The position numbers and the translations under genes are program-made. Of a stretch of DNA of 64,000 nucleotides, positions 54,920 through 63,101 are shown piece by piece. The notes below the pieces were generated by a model. It was not told where the DNA came from. It was given only the letters and a program-made list of their open reading frames with translations, and searched no databases. The DNA comes from Sulfurimicrobium sp963741495 (GTDB lineage Bacteria > Pseudomonadota > Gammaproteobacteria > Burkholderiales > Sulfuricellaceae). The DNA lies in assembly GCA_963741495.1 (NCBI GenBank), contig CAVUID010000018.1, positions 186,001 to 250,000 on the forward strand, in the 5' to 3' direction. Position 1 is the first letter of the stretch. Each line of letters opens with the position of its first letter.

Positions 54920-55036
54920 ATGAGAACCGAACTTAAGCCCTGGCAGAAAGTTTTGGCTTACGGCTCACTGGTGTTTGTGCTGGCGTGGACTGCCTTCGGG
55001 CTGTACGCGATCTGGCTGATGTTGACCCAGGGCTGA
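54920..55036 (+). CDS. 38-residue single-helix membrane protein of module C
   Basis: MRTELKPWQKVLAYGSLV and on: a short basic N-terminus, one hydrophobic helix (about residues 12-35) and a stop. It lies 39 bases after the cytochrome b stop and 21 bases before the triheme start, inside the operon. It has the look of a small accessory subunit of a membrane redox complex. Modules A and B have no counterpart in that place. The composition and position support a real gene, although no homologue is recognised. Confidence 0.6.
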   Translation: MRTELKPWQKVLAYGSLVFVLAWTAFGLYAIWLMLTQG

Positions 55037-55057
55037 CGATAATATTAAGGACTGACC

Positions 55058-55980
55058 ATGCATCATACCGTTGAACTTGATAGCTATTTTATTGCGCTGG
55101 CAGTGGTGATGTTTCTGCTCTTCGCCATTGCGCTACTGATCATCATCGATCACAAGGCGCGCATCCCGGGCGAATTCAAACGCGACCTGTTCAGTATTTC
55201 AGGCCTGCGTCGCAACCACCCTGTCTGGGCGTGGATGGTGTCCTTTTTGTTGTGGATCATCATCGCCGTCTTGCTTGCATCTTCCGTCTATTCCATGATG
55301 GGCGGCGGTCACGAAAAAGAACCCGAGGCACCCAAGCTTCTGGAAAGGCTGGATATCGAGCGGCAGAAAGAAAAAATCAGGCACTTCCACAATCTTCCCA
55401 AAGAAGATCCGCTTACCCTGGGGAAACGACCGATTTGCTATACCTGCCACAGCGAATATCCACATGCGAAAAAGCCAATGATTCGCACCCTGCTCAATAT
55501 GCACACGCAGTTTATTGGTTGCATGACCTGCCATACCGACGATCGCAAAGTATCGGAAAGCACCATGACGCTGCGCTGGCTCAATTATTCCGGGATTGAA
55601 GTCAAGGGTAAGCCATATGGCGTGGACATTGATCCCGCTACAGGCTTCTTACTTGAGACGGACGACTTTTACTCCAAAATCGTGGCCTACACCAATCTCA
55701 ATGGCCGGGAGGCTTTGCTGGAAATCACCGAAGATGCACCGGAAGCACAGGAGTTCATCAAATTGCGCGGCCAGCTCTCCGATCAGGATATGGGCTCGAT
55801 CAAGAAGGCATTCCACAGCCAGGTTAATCCGGTTGGCCGCTTCTGTACCCGTTGCCATACTTCCGAAAACGAGAGTTACGTGCCGTTCCGCGCACTTGGG
55901 TTCTCTGAACGGCGTATCACTGCGCTGACCAATGTAAACATTGTGGGTATCGTCCAGAAATACAGGGAATTCTATATCCC
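55058..55980 (+). CDS. module C: triheme cytochrome c, cut by the junction
   Basis: Two helices at the N-terminus (about 10-30 and 58-78; modules A and B have one), then heme motifs CYTCH, CMTCH and CTRCH. The shared signature is LLNMHTQFIGCMTCH and the conserved C-terminal VQKYREFYIP is reached right before the sequence changes at about 55,980. The gene thus lacks only its last few residues and its stop. Beyond this point the DNA encodes an unrelated CcmG. The extra N-terminal helix is a real difference between the paralogues. Confidence 0.85.
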
Positions 55981-55984
55981 CAGA
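55974..55984. other. junction of two unrelated sequences
   Basis: The cytochrome frame (EFYIP) and the CcmG frame (QIVGLNWKDD) meet here over a few bases (ATATCCCC). Base composition and codon use change at once to a much G+C-richer style. No insertion-sequence end, tRNA or direct repeat marks the site. Confidence 0.8.
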
Positions 55985-56238
55985 TCGTCGGGCTCAACTG
56001 GAAGGACGACAAGCCAGACGCCCTGCAGATGCTGCGCCAGTTCGGTAACCCCTACCATGTGGTGGCCTTCGACGAGGACGGCCGTGTGGGTATCGACTGG
56101 GGCGTCTACGGGGCCCCGGAGACCTTCGTCATCGACCGCAAGGGGATCATCCGCTACAAGCAGATCGGGCCCATCGACCAGGCGGTGTGGCAAGAGACGC
56201 TGCGCCCCATCGTTGACCAGCTCAAGGCAGAAAGTTGA
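55981..56238 (+). CDS. ccmG: CcmG/DsbE thiol:disulfide oxidoreductase, 3' part only
   Basis: The frame QIVGLNWKDDKPDALQML then GNPYHVVAFDEDGRVGIDWG and VYGAPETFVIDRKGIIRYKQ is the C-terminal half of CcmG, a periplasmic thioredoxin-like protein that reduces apocytochrome c before heme attachment. The N-terminal anchor and the CxxC active site are missing because of the junction. The stop overlaps the ccmH start (TGATG), the normal ccm order. Confidence 0.9.
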   Translation, partial: QIVGLNWKDDKPDALQMLRQFGNPYHVVAFDEDGRVGIDWGVYGAPETFVIDRKGIIRYKQIGPIDQAVWQETLRPIVDQLKAES

Positions 56239-56750
56239 TGAGATTGAAGATGTTGTCCGCCGCGTTCCTAGCCGGCGCGTTGGCCTTGCCCCTTGCGACC
56301 GGGACCGCCCAGGCCTACACCCTGGAGGAGTTCACCTTCGACGACCCAGCCAAGCAGGCCGAGTTTCGCGGCCTCATCGATGAGCTGCGCTGCCTGGTCT
56401 GCCAGAACGAGTCGCTGTCCGCCTCCCAGGCGGAGCTCGCCCAGGACCTGCGTCGTGAGGTCTACGAGATGATGCGCGCCGGCAAGTCCAAGGCCGAGGT
56501 CGTGGATTTCCTGGTCGCCCGTTACGGGGACTTCGTCCTCTACTCCCCGCCGATCAGACCCTCCACCTATGTGCTGTGGTTCGGGCCCCTGGCCCTGGGG
56601 CTTTTGGGGGCCGTGGTCGTGTTGCGTACCATCCGCGCCAAGGCCAAGGGGCAGGACGCAGACCTCACCGAGGCCGAGCGCAAGCGCCTCGCGGGCCTCT
56701 TGGACCAGGGAGGGGGACCCTCGCCCCGGCCCCAGGGAGACCGGTCATGA
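56238..56750 (+). CDS. ccmH: cytochrome c biogenesis protein CcmH
   Basis: A 170-residue protein with a signal peptide (ending GTAQA), the redox motif in ELRCLVCQNESLSASQA and a C-terminal helix (about 109-130). The family keeps the CXXCH cysteines of apocytochromes reduced as part of system I maturation. The start overlaps ccmG, and the end overlaps ccmI by four bases (ATGA). Confidence 0.94.
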   Translation: MRLKMLSAAFLAGALALPLATGTAQAYTLEEFTFDDPAKQAEFRGLIDELRCLVCQNESLSASQAELAQDLRREVYEMMRAGKSKAEVVDFLVARYGDFVLYSPPIRPSTYVLWFGPLALGLLGAVVVLRTIRAKAKGQDADLTEAERKRLAGLLDQGGGPSPRPQGDRS

Positions 56751-58135
56751 TCATCTTCTGGACGCTCGCCGCCGGGCTCGCAATCCTCGCCCTGGCCTTC
56801 GTGCTGGTGCCCCTGCTCCGGCGCGACACCGGGACCCCGGACCTGGACAGCAACGCCCTCAACCTGGCGGTGTTCCGCCAGCAAACTGCCGAGCTGGATG
56901 CGGACCTCGCCCTGGGGAAACTGGACCAGTCGCAGTACGCCGCTGCCCGTCACGACTTGGAGCGCGAGCTGATCCACGACATTGACCCTAACGGCGTCGC
57001 CAAGCCGGCCGCAGTCGCCGGCGGGCGTTGGGCGGCCCCGATCCTGGCATTGGCCGTCCCCGCTGCAGCGGTGGGTCTGTATCTCGCCATCGGCACCAGC
57101 GGCATCATCCCGAAGCTCGAAGCGGCCGGGAGCGCCCCTGCGGTTCAGGCGCCGGCTGGCCATAGCACGACGCGCCCCGACGGCAGCGCCATGCCGTCCC
57201 TAGACGTCCTGGCCCAACAGCTCGCCGAGCGCCTGGAGAAGAACCCGCAGAACGCGAGCGGATGGCTGATGCTGTCGCGCACCTGGTCCACCCTGAATCA
57301 AACCGACAAGGCGATGGCCGCCATCGAGCGGGCCTACAAGATCGCCCCGCGTGATCCAGCCGTGCTGCTCGCCTATGCCGAGGCGCTGGCGGCGGCAAAC
57401 GGGCGCCAGCTCGCCGGACGCCCAGCCGAGCTTCTGGACACGCTCATGGAGGTCGAGCCAGCCAACCCCAACGGCCTCTGGCTGCGGGGTATGGCGGCAT
57501 TCCAGGCCAGCGACTATCCCGGCGCCCTGGCCCGATGGGAGCCCCTCCTCGCCCTCCTCGACCCCGCCGGGAGCGACGCGGCAGAGGTGTCCAAGCTGAT
57601 GGACGAGGCCCGTTCCCGGGCGGGACTGGTCCCCGCTGCGTCCGGGCCAGAGGCCGCTCCAACCCAGATCGCCGAGGCTGGCCCGCCGGCGACGGCCCGG
57701 CCGGCGGCGCCGGCCCTAGCGGATGCGCCGACGCCGGTTGCGTCGCCGGTGGAGGCGAAGACGGCCGCCCCCAAGACTGCGCCGGCTGCGGCGAAGCTGA
57801 CGGTCACCGTTGCCCTCGACCCGGCCCTGGCGGCTCAGGTCCCGGGGGACGCCTCGGTCTTCATCTACGCCAAGGCCGTCGCCGGCCCGCCCATGCCCTT
57901 GGCTGCCCAGCGTGTGCGCGCCGCGGAGCTTCCGGTCACCCTGACCTTGGACGACGCCATGGCCATGATGCCCCAGATGCGGCTCTCGGCCTTCCCGCAG
58001 GTCACGGTCGGGGCCCGCATCTCCCGCAGCGGCCAGGCCATGGCCCAGAGCGGGGACCTGGAGGGTGAGGTCAGCCCGGTCCCCTCCAGCCAGGCCGAGC
58101 CCGTGTCTGTGACCATCTCCAGGGTCAGGCCCTAG
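56747..58135 (+). CDS. ccmI: cytochrome c biogenesis protein CcmI
   Basis: A 462-residue protein. Two membrane helices bracket the first domain (MIIFWTLAAGLAILALAFVL; then APILALAVPAAAVGLYLAI). TPR-like repeats follow (GWLMLSRTWSTLNQTDKAMA, AIERAYKIAPRDPAVLLAYA) that hold the apocytochrome C-terminus. A Pro/Ala-rich linker leads to a C-terminal beta domain (VFIYAKAVAGPPMPLAAQRV) seen in longer CcmI proteins. Very high G+C in third positions, unlike genes before 55,980. Confidence 0.93.
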   Translation: MIIFWTLAAGLAILALAFVLVPLLRRDTGTPDLDSNALNLAVFRQQTAELDADLALGKLDQSQYAAARHDLERELIHDIDPNGVAKPAAVAGGRWAAPILALAVPAAAVGLYLAIGTSGIIPKLEAAGSAPAVQAPAGHSTTRPDGSAMPSLDVLAQQLAERLEKNPQNASGWLMLSRTWSTLNQTDKAMAAIERAYKIAPRDPAVLLAYAEALAAANGRQLAGRPAELLDTLMEVEPANPNGLWLRGMAAFQASDYPGALARWEPLLALLDPAGSDAAEVSKLMDEARSRAGLVPAASGPEAAPTQIAEAGPPATARPAAPALADAPTPVASPVEAKTAAPKTAPAAAKLTVTVALDPALAAQVPGDASVFIYAKAVAGPPMPLAAQRVRAAELPVTLTLDDAMAMMPQMRLSAFPQVTVGARISRSGQAMAQSGDLEGEVSPVPSSQAEPVSVTISRVRP

Positions 58136-58263
58136 AAGCACCTAGGCGCCCGGAGGTGAGGGGCGTTCGCCGGGCGGCAAGAGCCCCCGCAGCCTGTCCC
58201 CAGAGGCAGCCGACTGCACCGCGAGCGATCGGCCTCCGGCAGGCGCTGGGCGCTAGGTGCGGC

Positions 58264-59543
58264 CTATCCGGCTGCGGACAGGGCCTGCTCCACATCGGCG
58301 ATGATGTCGTCGACGTGCTCGATGCCGATGGAGAGCCGCACCAGATCCTCGGAGACCCCGGCCCGCGCCAGCTCTGCGGGCGAGAGCTGGCGGTGGGTGG
58401 TGGTGGCGGGGTGGCAGGCTAGGGTCTTGGCGTCGCCGATGTTGACCAGCCGCACCGCGAGCTTCAGGGCGTCGATGAAGCGCGCACCGGCCTCGCGCCC
58501 GCCGCTTGATCCCAAAGGACAGGATGGAGCTGGCCTTGGCCCCGTCCATGTATTTCTGCACCAGGGGGTAGTCCGGGCTGTCCGGCAGCCCGGCATAGCG
58601 GACCCATTCGACCTTGGGGTGGCCCTTGAGGTATTGCGCGACCGTTGATCGCGTTCTCGCAGTGGCGGTCCATGCGCACCGCCAGTGTCTCGACCCCCTG
58701 CAGGATCAGGAAGCTGTTAAAGGGCGAGATGGCCGCGCCCATGTTGCGCAGCGGCACTACCCGGCAGCGCCCGATGTAGGCCGCCGGCCCCAGGGCCTCC
58801 GTGTAGACGACGCCGTGATAGGAGACGTCTGGCTCGTTGAGCATGGGGAAGCGCTCGGCGTGCTCGGCCCAGGGGAACTTGCCGCTGTCCACCACGATGC
58901 CGCCGATGGTGGTCCCGTGTCCGCCCATGTACTTGGTCAGGGCGTGGACCACGATGTCGCAACCGTGTTCGAAGGGGCGGCAGAGGTAGGGGCTGGGGAC
59001 CGTGTTATCGACGATCACCGGGAGCCCCTGTGCATGGGCCAGGTCGGAGATGGCGCGCAGATCCGCGACGTTGCCCGCCGGATTACCGATGGACTCGCAG
59101 AAGATCGCCTTGGTCTTGCCGTCGATCTGGCGGGCCATGCCGTCGATGTCGTTTGGCGCGGCGAAGCGCACCTGAATGCCGAGCCGCGGCAAGGTGTGGG
59201 CAAACAGGTTATAGGTCCCGCCATAGAGGGTCGAGACCGAGACGATATTGTCCCCCGCCTGGGCGATGGTGAAGATCGAGTAGGTCACCGCTGCCATGCC
59301 CGAGGCCAGGGCCAGGGCCCCAACCCCGCCCTCCAGGGCCGCGACGCGCTGCTCCAGGACGCTGGAGGTGGGGTTCATGATGCGCGTGTAGATGTTGCCG
59401 GCCACCTTGAGGTCGAACAGGTCCGCTCCGTGCTGGGTGTCGTCGAAGGCGTAGGAAGTGGTCTGGTAGATGGGCGTGGCCACCGCCTTGGTCGTCGGGT
59501 CCGGGGCATAGCCGGCGTGGATGAGTTGGGTCTCGATCTTCAT
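58264..59543 (-). CDS. metY: O-acetylhomoserine sulfhydrylase-type enzyme (frameshifted)
   Basis: A PLP enzyme of the Cys/Met family, by pattern O-acetylhomoserine aminocarboxypropyltransferase, which makes homocysteine from sulfide. Landmarks: YTRIMNPTSSVLEQRVAALE, SVSTLYGGTYNLFAHTLP and the PLP lysine in VVHALTKYMGGHGTTIGG, where the HGTTIGG part points to MetY. Breaks near 58,640 and 58,508 are each mended by dropping one base, restoring VAQYLKGHPKVEWVRYAGLP and GGREAGARFIDALKL. Start ATG 59,543. Confidence 0.9.
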
Positions 59544-59832
59544 TGGGCGATTCCTTGTGGTGGTTGTCGTTGTGGTGAGGTCCCCGCTACGGCTTTTGGC
59601 GGCAGCGGGCGGGCCTGAATGGTAATGGCCGCCCACCCACCTGTCGATGCGCCGCGTCGGCGACCGGCCGCGCGGATTTCTGTTCGATTTAAGTCACACC
59701 AGGGGAAACGCCACGCTGGCAGCGTTTCTGGGAGAGGGACAACGCGTTGAAGGTAGCACGCCGCACGCCAGACCGCGCGGCGGGCAGGCGGATCGGGGCG
59801 GCCGGCAGCGTCTCAATAGGGAGGACACAGAC

Positions 59833-60688
59833 ATGATCGAGATCAAACATAGAAGGACCGGAGAGGTCATCGAGGTCGTGGACGCCGACACGCTCGTGGG
59901 GGCGGACCTGCGCGACATGCGCTTGGACGGGGCAGACTTTCGCGGCGCCGACCTGAGCGGTGCCAACTTGGAGTTTAGCGACCTCAATCAGGCCGACCTC
60001 AGCGAGGCCAAGCCTGCGACAACACCCTGCTGTTCCGCGTCCATCTCAACGGCGCCGACCTCCACGGTGCAGACCTCACCGGTGCCCGCATGGGCTCGGA
60101 GCACCCCTCCCGCGCCGCCATCCTCACCTCGGCCAACTTGAGCCACGCCGTTCTGCGGGTGCGGACCTGCGCAATGCCGAGGTCCGCAACGCCAACCTCC
60201 AGGGGGTCGATCTCACGGGGGCGGACCTGCGCGGGGCGGATTTCAGCAACAGCAACCTGTGCCACGTGGTCGCCCGCAAGGCCCTGTTCATCCGCGCCAA
60301 CCTGCGCGAGGCCAACCTGTGCGGTGCGGACCTGCGCGACTGCCACCTCAACGACGCCAACATGGCCAAGGCGAGCATGCACGACGCCGACCTCTCGAGC
60401 CTCAACCCAGGCGGCTTCACGGTCATTAACCTGGCCAACATGGAGGGCGCAGACCTCAGCCGCGCCAACCTGCGCAACGTCTCGGCGCAGGACACCAACC
60501 TGCGCAACGCCAACCTGACGGACGCAGACTTGACCGGCGCGGTGCTGGGGGGAGCCATACTGCGCCGTGCCGACGTGACCAATGCCAACTTCGAGGGCGT
60601 CGAGCTGGCCAGCGTGACCATGGAGTTCGCCAACTTCTCCAAGGCCCGCAACGCCGCCATCCCAAACTACAAGAAGAACTTGCGCTAG
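59833..60688 (+). CDS. pentapeptide-repeat protein (frameshifted)
   Basis: About 285 residues in total, built of A(D/N)LxX repeats: GADFRGADLSGANLEFSDL, GVDLTGADLRGADFSNSNL, RANLREANLCGADLRD, GADLSRANLRNVSAQD and NANLTDADLTGAVLGGA. Such proteins fold into a right-handed quadrilateral beta-helix; roles vary and none can be assigned. Breaks near 60,007 and 60,163 interrupt the repeats; the frame resumes each time, so these are probably sequence errors. ATG 59,833 with GGGAGG upstream. Confidence 0.82.
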
Positions 60689-60788
60689 CCGCTGCCGCCC
60701 AGTCGCAGCCCATCGCCGACAGGGCTCAAGCCCGCCCTCGTCAGAGGACGGCCGTGGGCGTGCTGCGGGCAGCAGCCCCGCACGACGC

Positions 60789-61114
60789 TTAGTGTCCGGC
60801 CTGGGTGTCCCTATCCATCTGCGCAATCATCCGGCCGCAATCCGCCTCGCTGCCGACCCACGGGACATTCGGATCGGAGGCGAGCGGGGTCCTGGCCTTG
60901 ATCTTACCGACGGTGTCCCTGATGAGGGTGTCCACCTGCCCGGAGGACAGGATGCCCTTGTCGCGAGCGGTTTGCAGCGCCAGGCAGGCACCGGCCGGGA
61001 ACCAACGACGAGCCCCCCGCCCGCCCCCATACCAGCCCCCAAACGGACTCCAAGAAAGCCGCCGATTACGCCGCCAATCAGCAGAAAGACGATCGCAAGG
61101 ATCGCTGTCTTCAT
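60789..61114 (-). CDS. hypothetical protein with N-terminal membrane helix (frameshifted)
   Basis: It begins MKTAILAIVFLLIGGVIGGF, a glycine-zipper-like helix. After a break near 61,000 the frame reads DKGILSSGQVDTLIRDTVGK, then IKARTPLASDPNVPWVGSEA and MIAQMDRDTQAGH before TAA. About 107 residues in all. The two parts read naturally as one protein. No family recognised. It sits downstream of sat on the same strand. Confidence 0.6.
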
Positions 61115-61183
61115 CGTATTTCTCCCACTCGAGCCGATGCCCGACGGCGAGCCGCCGGACCCGAACCTAGGCCGCGGAGCGGC

Positions 61184-62371
61184 CTACTTCAGCGACTGGT
61201 AGTAGTCCATGAGGATCTTGGCGACCTCCGGCCGGGAGAACTCCGGCGGCGGCGCGATGCCGCTGCCGAGCATCTCGCGGACCTTGGTCCCGGACAGGAG
61301 GACGAAGTCCTCCTTGGTGTGGTCCGGGGCCTCGCACATCATGACCACCTTGTTGAGCTTCTTGGAGTAGGCGGTGTGGTCCGCCTTGAAGATCTCGATG
61401 GCCAGGGCGCCCTCGGGCACCTCGTCGTCGAAGATGGTCTGGGCGTCGAAGGCGCCGTAGTAGTCGCCCACGCCGGCGTGGTCGCGCCCGATGATGAAGT
61501 GGGTCGCGCCCATGTTCTGGCGGAAGTAGGCGTGCAGGACGGCCTCGCGGGGGCCGGCATAGAGCATGTCGAAACCGTAGCCGGTGACCATGGCGCTGTT
61601 GGGCGGGAAGTAGAGCTCGACCATCTTGCGGATGGCCGCGTCGCGCACCGGGGCCGGGATGTCGCCGGGCTTGAGCTTGCCGAGCAGCATGTGGATCACC
61701 AGGCCGTCGCAGTTGAGGCGCTGCATGGCCATGTGGCACAGCTCCTCGTGGGCGAGGTGCATGGGGTTGCGGGTCTGGAAGGCCACGACCCGTCTCCAGC
61801 CACGCTCGGCGATCTCGTTGCGGATCTCCACCGCGGTACGGAAGGTATCCGGGAAGTCGTCCTGGAAGTAGGAGAAGTGCAGGACCTGGATGGGCCCGGA
61901 GACGGCGAACCGCCCCTGCGAATTGAAGGTGGCCACGCCCGGGTGTTCGGGATCGCTGGTGCGGTAGACCCTCTCGGTCATGAGCGCCATCTGGGCATCG
62001 CTGACCTCCTCGATGGCCTCCACGTCCATGACCGCCAGGATCGGAGTCCCCTCCATGTTGGGATCGCGAAGCGCAATGCGCTTGGCGCCGCGTATGGCGG
62101 AGACGTCCGGAAGCAGACACAGGACCGGCACCGGGAAGAACATCCCGCTGGTGGTCTTCATGGTCTCGGCAATGCTGACGGCGTCCGCCACGTTCATGAA
62201 GCCCGGCAGGGGGCTGAAGTAACCTCCGCCCATCATCACCGCATTGCCGGCGCTCTGAGAGCTGATGACGACCGAGGGCAGGTCCTCAGCCTCGTGCATC
62301 AGCTGGTGGTGCTTGTCCGGGTCGTAGACAAACAGGGGTTTGAGCTCGTCGGAACCGACTGGTTTGATCAT
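61184..62371 (-). CDS. sat: sulfate adenylyltransferase (ATP sulfurylase, Sat type)
   Basis: A 395-residue homo-oligomeric ATP sulfurylase. The nucleotide-site motif is AFQTRNPMHLAHEELC, followed by the loop GRDHAGVGDYYGAFDAQ. ATG 62,371 gives MIKPVGSDELKPLFVYD. In sulfur-oxidising phototrophs Sat runs toward ATP and sulfate from APS; in assimilation it runs the other way. aprBA genes are not in the window. The frame is uninterrupted, unlike its neighbours. Confidence 0.95.
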   Translation of the reverse strand: MIKPVGSDELKPLFVYDPDKHHQLMHEAEDLPSVVISSQSAGNAVMMGGGYFSPLPGFMNVADAVSIAETMKTTSGMFFPVPVLCLLPDVSAIRGAKRIALRDPNMEGTPILAVMDVEAIEEVSDAQMALMTERVYRTSDPEHPGVATFNSQGRFAVSGPIQVLHFSYFQDDFPDTFRTAVEIRNEIAERGWRRVVAFQTRNPMHLAHEELCHMAMQRLNCDGLVIHMLLGKLKPGDIPAPVRDAAIRKMVELYFPPNSAMVTGYGFDMLYAGPREAVLHAYFRQNMGATHFIIGRDHAGVGDYYGAFDAQTIFDDEVPEGALAIEIFKADHTAYSKKLNKVVMMCEAPDHTKEDFVLLSGTKVREMLGSGIAPPPEFSRPEVAKILMDYYQSLK

Positions 62372-62854
62372 CTCTTGCCTCTCCGTTTGGCCCAATCCGG
62401 CACCCCGAGCCCCACGCCCGCGGCCTGGATGAGCCATGTTTTCAGTCACTGGTGCCCATGCGCCGGGTGGTCGCGCCCCTGGAGGCTGACGCTGCGAGGC
62501 GGCACAGGCCGGGCCCCTGACCTTATCACGACATGGTATTGCGGCCCCCAAGGTAATGTTTATGGCGGCAACAGATTTTGCGGGCGGCCGGAGTCCCTCG
62601 CGTGGACTGCGCGTCATGGCCGGCAGGGACGAACCTTTAGCCACTCGGGGGCGGATCAGATCGCGGACCGGACGTCGGGCAGACGGACGGAGTTACCGTG
62701 TCCGCGGCTTTCCGATAGAATCCGGCGAGGGGCAGTCGGCATAGGGCTGACCGGCATGCCGGCTGGGCACCCTGACGGTGCCGATGCGGTCGAGCATCAT
62801 GCCATGACGGCCGCCCCGGGTTCCTTCAAGTCTTTCGAGCGGGTGCACCACGAC
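62372..62854. other. intergenic region upstream of sat
   Basis: About 480 G+C-rich bases without a convincing gene; it should hold the sat promoter. No RNA gene, repeat or riboswitch recognised. Confidence 0.45.
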
Positions 62855-63074
62855 ATGCCTTACTTTGTCTACCGAATCTCCAACCCGTTGAGGCTGACCC
62901 ACATGGATACCAAGGAGCGCTACCAGGACGCCAGGGCGCTCGTGCGGTCCCTACGGGAGACGCAGAACCGAGGAGGCGGGTGACCAGTACCGCATGGTGT
63001 TCGCCAAGCACCAGGCCGAGGCAGAGAAGCTCTTGTCGACCCCTCGTGACGAACGAGTCATCGGGGAAGACTAG
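62855..63074 (+). CDS. small conserved-looking hypothetical protein (frameshifted)
   Basis: It begins MPYFVYRISNPLRLTHMDTK, continues ERYQDARALVRSLRE and after a break near 62,970 reads DQYRMVFAKHQAEAEKLLST, then PRDERVIGED and a stop. About 73 residues, polar, no membrane segment. The acidic-ending pattern is one I associate with short uncharacterised proteins in purple sulfur bacteria, but I cannot name a family. Confidence 0.65.
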
Positions 63075-63101
63075 GCGCGACCGCGGCACGTCGTCCAGAG
63101 C

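Noticed and set aside
44573..55980. DsrMKJOP, NrfHA or hydroxylamine-oxidoreductase-type cytochrome genes
   Set aside because: Heme numbers, missing catalytic motifs (for example CX2CK) and gene order do not fit these complexes.
61319..62983. 554-residue plus-strand open frame
   Set aside because: Antisense shadow of sat. Only its last 40 codons coincide with a plausible small gene (from 62,855).
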